Shown here: positions 15,130 through 22,109 of the stretch, one piece after another
How the letters are laid out: each line of letters opens with the position of its first letter
Position numbering within the stretch: position 1 is the stretch's first letter
NCBI GenBank assembly: GCA_036407095.1
Contig: DASWZV010000151.1
Coordinates: forward strand, 1-64,000
Direction of reading: 5' to 3'
DNA: 64,000 nucleotides
DNA from: Gp6-AA40 sp036407095
GTDB lineage: Bacteria > Acidobacteriota > Vicinamibacteria > Vicinamibacterales > UBA2999
Translations under genes and position numbers: made by a program
The notes under the pieces: generated by a model
The model's input: only the letters and a program-made list of their open reading frames with translations
What the model was told of the DNA's origin: nothing
The model's database searches: none

Positions 15130-16182
15130 CAATCCTGTGCCGAACCACTTCTCGTAGAGCCGATCGTAGGTGCCATCCTCTTTGATCTGCAACAAGACGA
15201 GGTTCACCGCTTTTCGATACGGGCTGTCGACCGGGAACACGATGCCGTAGCTTTCTTTGCGGAAGATCGGGCCGACCGTTTCGACCTTGCCGGTTCCTTG
15301 ATGTGACGCGTAATAGCGGAGGATCGGCGCGTCGTAGACGACGGCGTCCACGGTGCCGTCGTTGAGCGCGTTGATCGCGTCTTCGATTTTTGTGAACTGC
15401 GAGCTGTCGACGAGATGTTGCGTGAGGTACTCCACGGAGGTGCTGCCGACGACGCTCGCGACGCGCTTGCCCGGGAGGTCTTCCGGGCCGTTGATGTCGC
15501 CGCGGAGTTGTTTCACGGTGAGCGACGAGGTGACCGAGGCGGTGAAGTAAGCGATGAACACCACGCTGGCGAACATCCACATCACCGCGATGATCCTCGC
15601 GAGCCCGCTGCGCGGCATCTGGTCGGCCTGCGTCGCCAGCGTCGCCGCGGCCCACCAGCCGGCATCGATGATCCCTGGAAAGTACGAGCGGCTCGCCAGT
15701 CCGCTCGGGTTCCTTCGCTCGAAGAGCCACACCACATGGGCGATGACGAGGATGGTCAGCACCACGCCGGCGAGAATGGGCAGCGCCGAGGAGCCGCGCA
15801 GGAGGTCGACGAGCGTCGCGAACAGCCCGCGTGGCGTCTCGTTGATCGGCGTGAGGATCTGCAGTCCGGAGTCGAACATCGGCTGCGACAGATCGAATGC
15901 CTGTGCGCGCTCGGCCGTGATCGAAATCGCGGAAATGCCCAGCGCTGCGTCGTTCGACTTCACGCTGTCGAGGAGGTCCTGCACCGTCGGCTTGATGACG
16001 AATTCGGACTTGAGCTTCAGACGGCGGCTGATTTCCTGCCACAAGTCGACGCTGAATCCCCGCAGCTCACCGTGCTCCTGATAGACAAACGGCCTGACCT
16101 CGCGGGTCGCCACCCGCACGGGCGTCTGAGCCAGCGTCACCGTGGGCGCAATGAGCAGCAACGTGACGAGGAGAAACCTCAT
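15127..16182 (-). CDS. Prokaryotic ionotropic glutamate receptor-like channel
   Basis: A 351-residue protein: signal peptide 1-18, ligand-binding lobe S1 about 20-125, membrane helix 131-155, re-entrant pore loop about 174-190, helix 197-217, then lobe S2 to the C terminus. S1 carries SITAERAQAFDLSQP, matching the ligand-binding Arg (R92) of amino-acid-binding receptors. The start of helix two reads YFTASVTSSLTV, the bacterial form of the SYTANLAAF gating motif that marks ionotropic glutamate receptors. S2 has VGSTSVEYL and VDAVVYDAPILRYY. The pore loop (WWAAATLATQADQMP) lacks the TVGYG potassium filter of GluR0, so its ion selectivity is open. It would be a ligand-gated ion channel in the inner membrane. 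Monocistronic. Confidence 0.85.
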   Translation of the reverse strand: MRFLLVTLLLIAPTVTLAQTPVRVATREVRPFVYQEHGELRGFSVDLWQEISRRLKLKSEFVIKPTVQDLLDSVKSNDAALGISAISITAERAQAFDLSQPMFDSGLQILTPINETPRGLFATLVDLLRGSSALPILAGVVLTILVIAHVVWLFERRNPSGLASRSYFPGIIDAGWWAAATLATQADQMPRSGLARIIAVMWMFASVVFIAYFTASVTSSLTVKQLRGDINGPEDLPGKRVASVVGSTSVEYLTQHLVDSSQFTKIEDAINALNDGTVDAVVYDAPILRYYASHQGTGKVETVGPIFRKESYGIVFPVDSPYRKAVNLVLLQIKEDGTYDRLYEKWFGTGL

Positions 16183-16413
16183 GGTTTCGCGGACCTCCGA
16201 GCGGCTGGCCTTACTTCCGCTGACTCATGGTACGGCACAAGCCGATGACGGTCTGACAGCTGTTCACTCCGACCCGGGAGTGAGCGCTCACGCATCTTGG
16301 TGAGTGTCCCCTCATACCCTTCCGCTGCCGAGCCGACCGTGAGCTGATTCGTCACCCATTTGTCACACGGCTCGGCGACTTGCTCTATCATCAGCGGAGG
16401 GGGACGTCACATC

Positions 16414-16617
16414 GTGACAGTGTCCTGGTATCCGAAGAACATCATCATCGGCCTGATGCTCCTCGCGGCGTTGGCCGTCGCGCTGAACATCGCCGTCAAT
16501 GTCGGGCGAGGTGTTGCCGTCGGCGTCGGCGCGGCGCTCGTGTATGCGATCGTCGACGTGATGTTCTCCATCAATCCCGCCGCCTGGCGGCGCCGCGCTC
16601 AAGCGGCTGGCAAGTAG
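16414..16617 (+). CDS. Small two-helix membrane protein
   Basis: A 67-residue protein read from GTG 16414, with GGAGGGGG about 11 nt upstream. Residues 10-28 (NIIIGLMLLAALAVALNIA) and 32-52 (GRGVAVGVGAALVYAIVDVMF) form two transmembrane helices, followed by a basic tail (AAWRRRAQAAGK). It resembles the many short inner-membrane proteins of unknown role. It stands alone, between the receptor gene and a pair of MITE-like elements. The 16183-16413 gap upstream shows no other gene. Confidence 0.55.
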   Translation: MTVSWYPKNIIIGLMLLAALAVALNIAVNVGRGVAVGVGAALVYAIVDVMFSINPAAWRRRAQAAGK

Positions 16618-16717
16618 GCAGGTAGGACGCGTCCCTCCTTTGGACGTGCCAGCAGGACGCGGTTCGACACGTAGCTAGGACGTGTGGGCGAATTCTGTTT
16701 GCTTCGAGCCGCTGGTG

Positions 16718-16988
16718 CGGCTCACGTATGTCGCCGGGCGTCCGCGAACGCTATCGGCCGGGAACGCGGCCTTCGCTCGTACTCCTACGCTACCGCGTCG
16801 ACTAAGAGCGGATTGGTCACCCATCTGTCACGCGGCTCAAAACTTTCGAGCTGCTTCGTTGCAACTCGAACGCGTAGACGGAAGTAGACGCGGATGAATC
16901 GCTACGCCCGCGTTCCTGCTCCCTGAGACGAGTGTCGCGCTGTCGTCGGCCTGGCTCACGCGGACGCCCGCCGACATACGCGAGCCGG
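16718..16988 (+). mobile_element. MITE-like element, family 1, copy B
   Basis: Terminal inverted repeats of 29 bp at 16718-16746 and about 16960-16988 match at 27 positions (inner part GGGCGTCCGCG and its complement). The interior aligns with copy A from the GGCCGGGAACGCGGCC segment through CTGTCACGCGGCTCAAA, CAACTCGAACGCGTAGACGG and CCGCGTTCCTGCTCCCTGAG. No transposase. It faces copy C, so 16718-17351 forms one large inverted repeat. The remaining sequence from 16618 to 17394 holds nothing else I can support. Confidence 0.8.
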
Positions 16989-17082
16989 CGCTCGTTTCCC
17001 GTTGTTTGAGAATCGTGCTGGAGGATCGCGCTCGTCGAGAGAGACGCGACCTCGCAGGCGCTCCCGCATACGAATCAGTTCA

Positions 17083-17351
17083 CAGCTCACGTGTGTTGGC
17101 TGGCGTCCGCGTGAGCCAGGCCGACTCAGCGCGACTCGGGGTTCAGAGAGCAGGAACGCGGTCGCAGCGATTCATCGAGTCGACTTCCGTCATCGCGTTC
17201 GAGTTGTAACGAGATAGCTCGAACATTGTGAGCCGCGTGACAGATGCTGCATCGAGTCAGCCAATAGTCGACGCGGGAGCGTAAGAGTATGAGCGGAGGC
17301 GGCGTTCCCGGCCGGAAGCGTCCGCGGACGCCAGCCAACACACGTGAGCGG
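17083..17351 (-). mobile_element. MITE-like element, family 1, copy C (inverted)
   Basis: Terminal inverted repeats of 29 bp at 17083-17111 and 17323-17351 match at 28 positions (CTCACGTGTGTTGGCTGG and its complement). Read on the minus strand the interior follows copies A and B (GGCCGGGAACG, CATCTGTCACGCGGCTCA, CAACTCGAACGCGATGACGG, CGCGTTCCTGCTC). It is about 94 bp from copy B in opposite orientation and ends about 43 bp beyond the stop of the cytochrome c gene. Confidence 0.8.
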
Positions 17352-17394
17352 TGTGCGCTGCTTAGCGAACTGCGCACGTCGTACTAGGCGTTCT

Positions 17395-17781
17395 CTAGTT
17401 CGCCTTCTGCCGGCGATCGATGATGCCCTTCAACAACGGAATGCTGTCCGCGGCCGGCGCGGCGACAGGGATCGATCGGATGTAGGCGTACACGTCGACG
17501 AGATCTTTTTCAGGCGGATCGACGAACTTCGGCATCTGAGTGGTCGACGGCTTTCGCACGTAAGCGAGAAACGCCTCTTGCGTGCGATTCATCGGCACGA
17601 GGCGGGGATTGCCGGTCTGCCCGTCATAGCCGTGACACGCGTAGCACTTGTAGGTCTTCTCGAACAGCTCCTGCCCTCGCTTGGCATCGCCACTCGGAGG
17701 TGGCAGCGACGCAGTTTGCGCCAACAGGACCGCGCTGCACGCGATCACGCTGACACCTACACCTAGAACCTTTGACCTCAC
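17395..17781 (-). CDS. Periplasmic mono-heme cytochrome c
   Basis: A 128-residue class I cytochrome c with a GTG start at 17781 and a signal peptide (SKVLGVGVSVIACSAVLLAQ). The heme motif is CYACH near residue 46, in FEKTYKCYACHGYDGQTG; the axial methionine is probably in STTQMPKFVDPPEKDL. DVYAYIRSIPV is the usual C-terminal helix. Its start region lies in a TTTGACC word array, which also offers the Shine-Dalgarno-like AAAGGG five bases upstream. It is 42 bp downstream of the exported ThDP enzyme on the same strand; the pair probably forms an operon in which the cytochrome takes electrons from that enzyme (inference). Confidence 0.85.
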   Translation of the reverse strand: MRSKVLGVGVSVIACSAVLLAQTASLPPPSGDAKRGQELFEKTYKCYACHGYDGQTGNPRLVPMNRTQEAFLAYVRKPSTTQMPKFVDPPEKDLVDVYAYIRSIPVAAPAADSIPLLKGIIDRRQKAN

Positions 17782-17812
17782 CTTTGCCCTTTGACCTTTG
17801 ACATACGCGTTG
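17746..17812. repeat. CACCTA/TTTGACC word array
   Basis: ACACCTACACCTAGAACC is followed by TTTGACC, TTTGCCC, TTTGACC and TTTGAC in near seven-base register. The same composite occurs at 30271-30352, also just downstream of a minus-strand stop codon. Part of this copy is inside the first codons of the cytochrome c gene. Confidence 0.7.
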
Positions 17813-17823
17813 ACATACCCGCC

Positions 17824-19752
17824 CTAGCGCGGTTGCGCGATCACATCGACGAGCGCGGGCTCGCCGGCTCTGACCTTCGCCAACGCGCGTTGATACGCGC
17901 CCGCGAGGTCTCTGGGATTCTCGATCGGCCCTTCCGCGTACATCCCATACGCCTTTGCCATCTGCGAGTAGCTGATCGCCGGCTCGTTGATGACGCTGCC
18001 GATCGACGCGTTCGCCATGCCGCGGCCGCGGCTGCCGCACATCCGCTGCACGATCATGACCTCGGCGTGATACGCGCGGTTGTTGTGGACGACGAGCAGC
18101 AGCGGGATTTTGTGATGCACCGCTGTCCACAGGACGCCGGGTTGGAAGTTCAAGTCGCCGTCGCCGACGATGCCGATCGACAGGCGTCCCTGCCGCTTGT
18201 GCGCGAGCGCGGCGCCGACCGATCCCGGCGTGTCGTAGCCGATGCCGAAGCCGCCGTTGTCGCCGTTGTAGCGGTAATGCTTGTCGAAGTTCAGCAGCCG
18301 GCGCTGCCAGTCCCCGGTGAACTGGTGGCCCGAGACGATCGCCCAATCGTCGTTCTGCACCTGCGCGCCGAGCTCCGCAATCATGCGCGGAACGCTGATC
18401 GGACTGTTGCCCCATCCGAAACTCGCGTTCTCCACGTACTTCTTGTGCGCCTCTTTGTGTGCTGCCGCGATCTTCGCGCCGCGTTCGGCGAGCACGCGTT
18501 TGCGATCTGGCGTGATCAGCTTCCTGGTCTCCTCGATGAGCGACGGGAGCGTCGCTTCGGCGTCGCCGGCGATTGCCAGGTCGACGTCGGCGTAACGGCC
18601 GTAATCGTGGATGTTGCTGTGCTGAAACAGATGTTCAGCGGAGATGCTGATCGTCTTCCGTCCGCTGGCACGCGCGGCTCGCGCGAGCGCCGACATGTCG
18701 CTCATCTCGAGGCCGAGCGTCACGTCAGCTCGATAGCCCGGGCCGCCGCTGCCCCAGAGCGGATGCCACGACGGGAAGTCCTGCCACGATCCGTAGGTGC
18801 CGACATCGACCGGCGCCTGCAGCGTTTCCGCGAGCTCGATCATCAGGTCCCAGCCACGCGGCGTGCGTCCGACCTTGCGCGGAAGAAGCAGCGGGGATTC
18901 CGCCGCAACGAGCAGGCGCGCCGTCTCGCGCACCGCGTTCGAATCACCCTGCGGCGGCGACGGGCGGACCAGCTCCGGAATGCGCGGCCGATCCTTGGTC
19001 TCGATCAGTTCTTCCTGAAGTTCGGCATCGATCGAGAGCAGCACCGGACCCATCGGAGGCGTAGTGGCGATCTGATACCCGCGCAGCGTCGACTCCGCGA
19101 ACCGCTCCAAGTTCGTCGCCTCGTCGTCGAATTTCACGAAGTCGCGGACGATCGATCCCATATCCTGCGCGCTGTGCGGGAGATTCACGATGCCCGTCGG
19201 ATTGCGGTGCTGCCCGACAATGAGGAACACCGGCACCCGATCGGCCCAGGCCTGGAACAGCGCCATCGATCCGTGGAGCATGCCAACCGTGCCGTGAACA
19301 CACACGAGCATCGGCTTTCCGGCCGCCTTGGCGTAGCCGTGTGCCATCGCGATGGCGGCTTCTTCGTGGAGCGCGGTCAGGATCTCGGGTGACCTGTTCC
19401 CCGAATAATTGATGAGCGATTCGTGCAGCCCCGCGAACGCCGAGCCCGGGTTGATCGCGACGTAGTCGAAATCGAGCTTCTTGAGGACGTCGACCATGAA
19501 GTCGGAGGCGGGCTGCTGGCCAGAGATGGCTCCGCGGACCGTCGCCGGAGTCGCGTTCTGCGCCTGCGCGTACGCGAGATCCTGCGCGTCGGTCGGGACA
19601 ACGACCGAGGGTAGGGCAGGGGCGGCTGGTTCGGAAGCCGCTTCGGCGGCACGCCCGGTGACGATCAAACCGGCGGCGCCGGCGGCTGCTCCTTTGAAGA
19701 AGTCTCGACGGCCGACGGCGTGTTCGCCGGTTCCTTCCTTGGAATCGTCCAC
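17824..19752 (-). CDS. TAT-exported ThDP-dependent enzyme (acetolactate synthase/benzoylformate decarboxylase family)
   Basis: A 642-residue protein. Residues 11-38 carry a twin-arginine signal (GRRDFFKGAAAGAAGLIV), followed by a linker and the three-domain ThDP fold. The catalytic Glu is in ILTALHEEAAIAMAHGYA (Glu130). The cofactor motif runs from GDGDLNF (about 530) to LLLVVHNNRAYH. The middle domain has EHLFQHSNIHDYGRY and GDAEATLPSLI. The family decarboxylates 2-oxo acids or makes acyl adducts. Export of a ThDP enzyme is unusual, because the cofactor is normally loaded in the cytoplasm; TAT export of a folded holoenzyme would fit. With the adjacent cytochrome c it may oxidise a 2-oxo acid in the periplasm. 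Substrate unknown. Confidence 0.85.
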   Translation of the reverse strand: MDDSKEGTGEHAVGRRDFFKGAAAGAAGLIVTGRAAEAASEPAAPALPSVVVPTDAQDLAYAQAQNATPATVRGAISGQQPASDFMVDVLKKLDFDYVAINPGSAFAGLHESLINYSGNRSPEILTALHEEAAIAMAHGYAKAAGKPMLVCVHGTVGMLHGSMALFQAWADRVPVFLIVGQHRNPTGIVNLPHSAQDMGSIVRDFVKFDDEATNLERFAESTLRGYQIATTPPMGPVLLSIDAELQEELIETKDRPRIPELVRPSPPQGDSNAVRETARLLVAAESPLLLPRKVGRTPRGWDLMIELAETLQAPVDVGTYGSWQDFPSWHPLWGSGGPGYRADVTLGLEMSDMSALARAARASGRKTISISAEHLFQHSNIHDYGRYADVDLAIAGDAEATLPSLIEETRKLITPDRKRVLAERGAKIAAAHKEAHKKYVENASFGWGNSPISVPRMIAELGAQVQNDDWAIVSGHQFTGDWQRRLLNFDKHYRYNGDNGGFGIGYDTPGSVGAALAHKRQGRLSIGIVGDGDLNFQPGVLWTAVHHKIPLLLVVHNNRAYHAEVMIVQRMCGSRGRGMANASIGSVINEPAISYSQMAKAYGMYAEGPIENPRDLAGAYQRALAKVRAGEPALVDVIAQPR

Positions 19753-19801
19753 GGATCCCTCCTGGCCGCTACATCATACGGCCCGGCGGAGGAATCGGGA
19801 A

Positions 19802-20218
19802 TCAGCTTCGGAACCGGAGCGTGACCGACCCCTGTCGAATCACCAGGTGCGAGCCGGATATCTCGAACGAGCTGTTGCCCTCGAGACCAGCTACGTAGTT
19901 TCCGTCGAGCGATGCGAGCGTGCAGAAGTTCGTCGTGCAGTTGAGGTGCGCGACCGTGAGCGACGAGCCATCCAGTGTGTAAGTCGTCGTGCATTGATTG
20001 CAGTCAGCACGGACACTGACGTTTCCGTTGTTGTCAAGGATCAACGTGTATAGCTCAGGATTCGGAACGGTGATGGTCGGACTACCGGCACGCTCGATGG
20101 TCTCGAGCTTCCAGGTCACATCCCTTAAAACCGCTTGATTCGTGGGAGTGGTCGGATTGTCGTCACACGCGACCACGGAGAGGGCGAGCCCGCATAGGAG
20201 AAGACACAGCCGGCGCAT
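19802..20218 (-). CDS. META-domain lipoprotein
   Basis: A 138-residue lipoprotein starting at ATG 20218, with GAGGT about 8 nt upstream. The lipobox is SVVACDD. Residues 30-138 form a META-like domain (VTWKLETIERAGSPTITVP, YTLILDNNGNVSVRADCNQC, SFEISGSHLVIRQG), as in HslJ-type heat-shock proteins. Four cysteines in DCNQC and NCTTNFC probably form disulfides. Function is unknown; members are linked to envelope stress or protease inhibition. It is divergent from the DUF3500 gene at 20352. Confidence 0.7.
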   Translation of the reverse strand: MRRLCLLLCGLALSVVACDDNPTTPTNQAVLRDVTWKLETIERAGSPTITVPNPELYTLILDNNGNVSVRADCNQCTTTYTLDGSSLTVAHLNCTTNFCTLASLDGNYVAGLEGNSSFEISGSHLVIRQGSVTLRFRS

Positions 20219-20351
20219 CTGTCTTACCTCGTCTGTATGAGTGACACCAGCAGCACCTGAAGCAAGGGGCACGCCAGTTGGGCTGGCGCCGTTCGAAGCA
20301 CGGTTCAGCCGTGCTACCATCCAGCCACTTTCGTCCGCATGCGAGGTTCTT

Positions 20352-21389
20352 ATGAAGCGCTTCACTTCACCACGACTGCTTCTCGCGGCTGGTCTGCTGG
20401 CGGCCCTCTGTGGCGGCGTCGTCGCGCAGCAGCGATCGGCCGGGTCGATGACGACGGCGGCAAAGAGCTTTCTGGACGCGTTGAGTCCCGACCAGCGGAA
20501 ACAGGCGACATTCGACTTCGACACGAGCGAGCGCCTGCACTGGAACTTCATCCCTGACGAGACGTTCCCGCGCAACGGACTGCCGCTGAAAGCGATGACC
20601 GAGCCCCAGCGCAAGCTCGCGCACGCGCTGCTGCGCACTGGCCTGAGTGAGCGCGGCTACATGACGTACACGCAGATCATTGCGCTCGAAGACATCCTCA
20701 AGGCGACCGAGGATGGTCGGATGGCTCGCGATCGTGACGCGTACCGATTCTCGGTGTTCGGCACGCCGTCGAATCAGGGGGTGTGGGGCTGGCGCGTCGA
20801 GGGCCATCACATCTCGCTGCACTTCGATGTCGTGAACGGCAGCGCGGTGTCGAGCACGCCGTCGTTTGCCGGTTCGAACCCGGCCGAGGTCCGCGATGGT
20901 CCGCGCAAGGGACAGCGGACGCTCGCGATGCTGGAAGACTCGGCGCGTACTCTCGTAACCGCGCTCGACGCCACCGAGCGCGCCGCGGCAGTCATCAACA
21001 CCGTCGCGCCCAACGAGATCCTGACGACGAACAAGCTGGAGATCGATCCCTTGTCGCCAGTGGGCCTCAGAGCCTCGGGCATGACGCCGGCGCACCGCGA
21101 GCTGTTGACGAAAGTGCTCGACTCGTACGCGGGGCTGATGGCGCCTGACATCGCGGCAGATCGCCTGGCAAAGATTCAGAAGGCTGGCATCGAGAACGTG
21201 GCGTTCGCCTGGGCCGGGCCGATCGAGCGCGGGCAGAAGCATTACTACCGCGTGCAGGGGCCGACGTTCCTCATCGAGTTCGACAACACGCAGAACGACG
21301 GCAATCACGTGCACTCGGTCTGGCGCGATTTCAAGGGTGATTTCGGGCGCGACCTGCTTCGTGAGCATCTCAAGTCATCGACGCACTGA
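20352..21389 (+). CDS. DUF3500 family exported protein
   Basis: A 345-residue protein with a signal peptide (RLLLAAGLLAALCGGVVA) from ATG 20352 and GAGGT just upstream. Diagnostic DUF3500 blocks are SFLDALSPDQRKQATFDFD, WNFIPDETFPRNGLPLKAM, VWGWRVEGHHISLHFDV and a C-terminal YYRVQGPTFLIEFDNTQND followed by HVHSVWRDFKGDFG. The His/Asp-rich end suggests metal or substrate binding, but no activity is established for the family. It is predicted to be periplasmic. It is followed after 12 nt by a nitroreductase gene, probably co-transcribed. Confidence 0.85.
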   Translation: MKRFTSPRLLLAAGLLAALCGGVVAQQRSAGSMTTAAKSFLDALSPDQRKQATFDFDTSERLHWNFIPDETFPRNGLPLKAMTEPQRKLAHALLRTGLSERGYMTYTQIIALEDILKATEDGRMARDRDAYRFSVFGTPSNQGVWGWRVEGHHISLHFDVVNGSAVSSTPSFAGSNPAEVRDGPRKGQRTLAMLEDSARTLVTALDATERAAAVINTVAPNEILTTNKLEIDPLSPVGLRASGMTPAHRELLTKVLDSYAGLMAPDIAADRLAKIQKAGIENVAFAWAGPIERGQKHYYRVQGPTFLIEFDNTQNDGNHVHSVWRDFKGDFGRDLLREHLKSSTH

Positions 21390-21401
21390 CCCCGGCTACT
21401 G

Positions 21402-21995
21402 ATGTCGTTCGCGAAAGGGAGCTCGGTTCGAAAAGCGGACCATCCAATCGATTCGCTGTTCATCGATCGGTGGTCGCCGCGTGCGATGTCGGGCGAGTCG
21501 ATCAGTCAGGCGGACCTGTTGACGCTCTTCGAAGCCGCGCGCTGGGCCCCGTCGGCGGGAAACACGCATCCATGGCGCATCCTCTACGCCCATCGGGACA
21601 CCGAGCACTGGCCGGCGTTCTTCGGCCTGCTGGTCGAGCGCAATCAGGTGTGGTGCCGCAACGCGGCGGCGCTGCTGGTCTTCATTTCTCGAACGACCAA
21701 CGAACAGACCGGCAAGCCGCTCCGCACCCACACCTACGATACCGGCGCCGCGTGGGAAAACCTGGCGCTGCAGGGAACCATGCGCGGACTCGTGGTGCAC
21801 GGGATGGCGGGCTTCGACTACGCGAAGGCGAAGTCGGTGCTTGGTGTGCCGGACGATTTCACGGTGGAAGCGATGGCCGCGATCGGCAAGCCCGGCCGTA
21901 CCGAAGATCTGCCGGAAGACTTTCGCGCCCGCGAATCGCCGAATACGCGAAAACCGGTGACGGAGTTGGTGTTCGAGGGAGGGTATAGGCCGTAA
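21402..21995 (+). CDS. Nitroreductase family protein
   Basis: A 197-residue cytoplasmic flavoprotein. The N-terminal FMN-binding pattern is RWSPRAMSGESISQADLLTL, then EAARWAPSAGNTHPWRI, the classical nitroreductase block contacting FMN. The later block TYDTGAAWENLALQGTMRGLVVHGMAGF and the C-terminal helix are also typical. It reduces nitro or quinone substrates with NAD(P)H in family members; the true substrate is unknown. It starts at ATG 21402, 12 nt after the DUF3500 stop. Its TAA lies inside the left arm of a long ATGCAAA-word hairpin. Confidence 0.85.
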   Translation: MSFAKGSSVRKADHPIDSLFIDRWSPRAMSGESISQADLLTLFEAARWAPSAGNTHPWRILYAHRDTEHWPAFFGLLVERNQVWCRNAAALLVFISRTTNEQTGKPLRTHTYDTGAAWENLALQGTMRGLVVHGMAGFDYAKAKSVLGVPDDFTVEAMAAIGKPGRTEDLPEDFRARESPNTRKPVTELVFEGGYRP

Positions 21996-22094
21996 TGCAA
22001 AATGCAAGATGCAACATGCAAAAGGGCCTGGCGTGTTGCCGCCGCCGCGGCCTCTTTTTGCATGTTGCATTTTGAATTTTGCATTTTGCATTAC
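21992..22094. repeat. ATGCAAA heptamer array with inverted arm
   Basis: Left arm 21992-22023 reads ATGCAAA, ATGCAAG, ATGCAAC, ATGCAAA in exact seven-base steps. Right arm 22055-22094 is the reverse complement with one extra word. The GC-rich loop is 31 nt. The arm begins at the nitroreductase stop codon and ends 16 nt before the next start codon. The same word forms the array at 55800-55874. Confidence 0.85.
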
Positions 22095-22109
22095 AGCGAA
22101 GGAGGACCT

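Noticed and set aside
17824..19392. Plus-strand frame of 533 codons
   Set aside because: Antisense to the ThDP enzyme, which has complete cofactor motifs.
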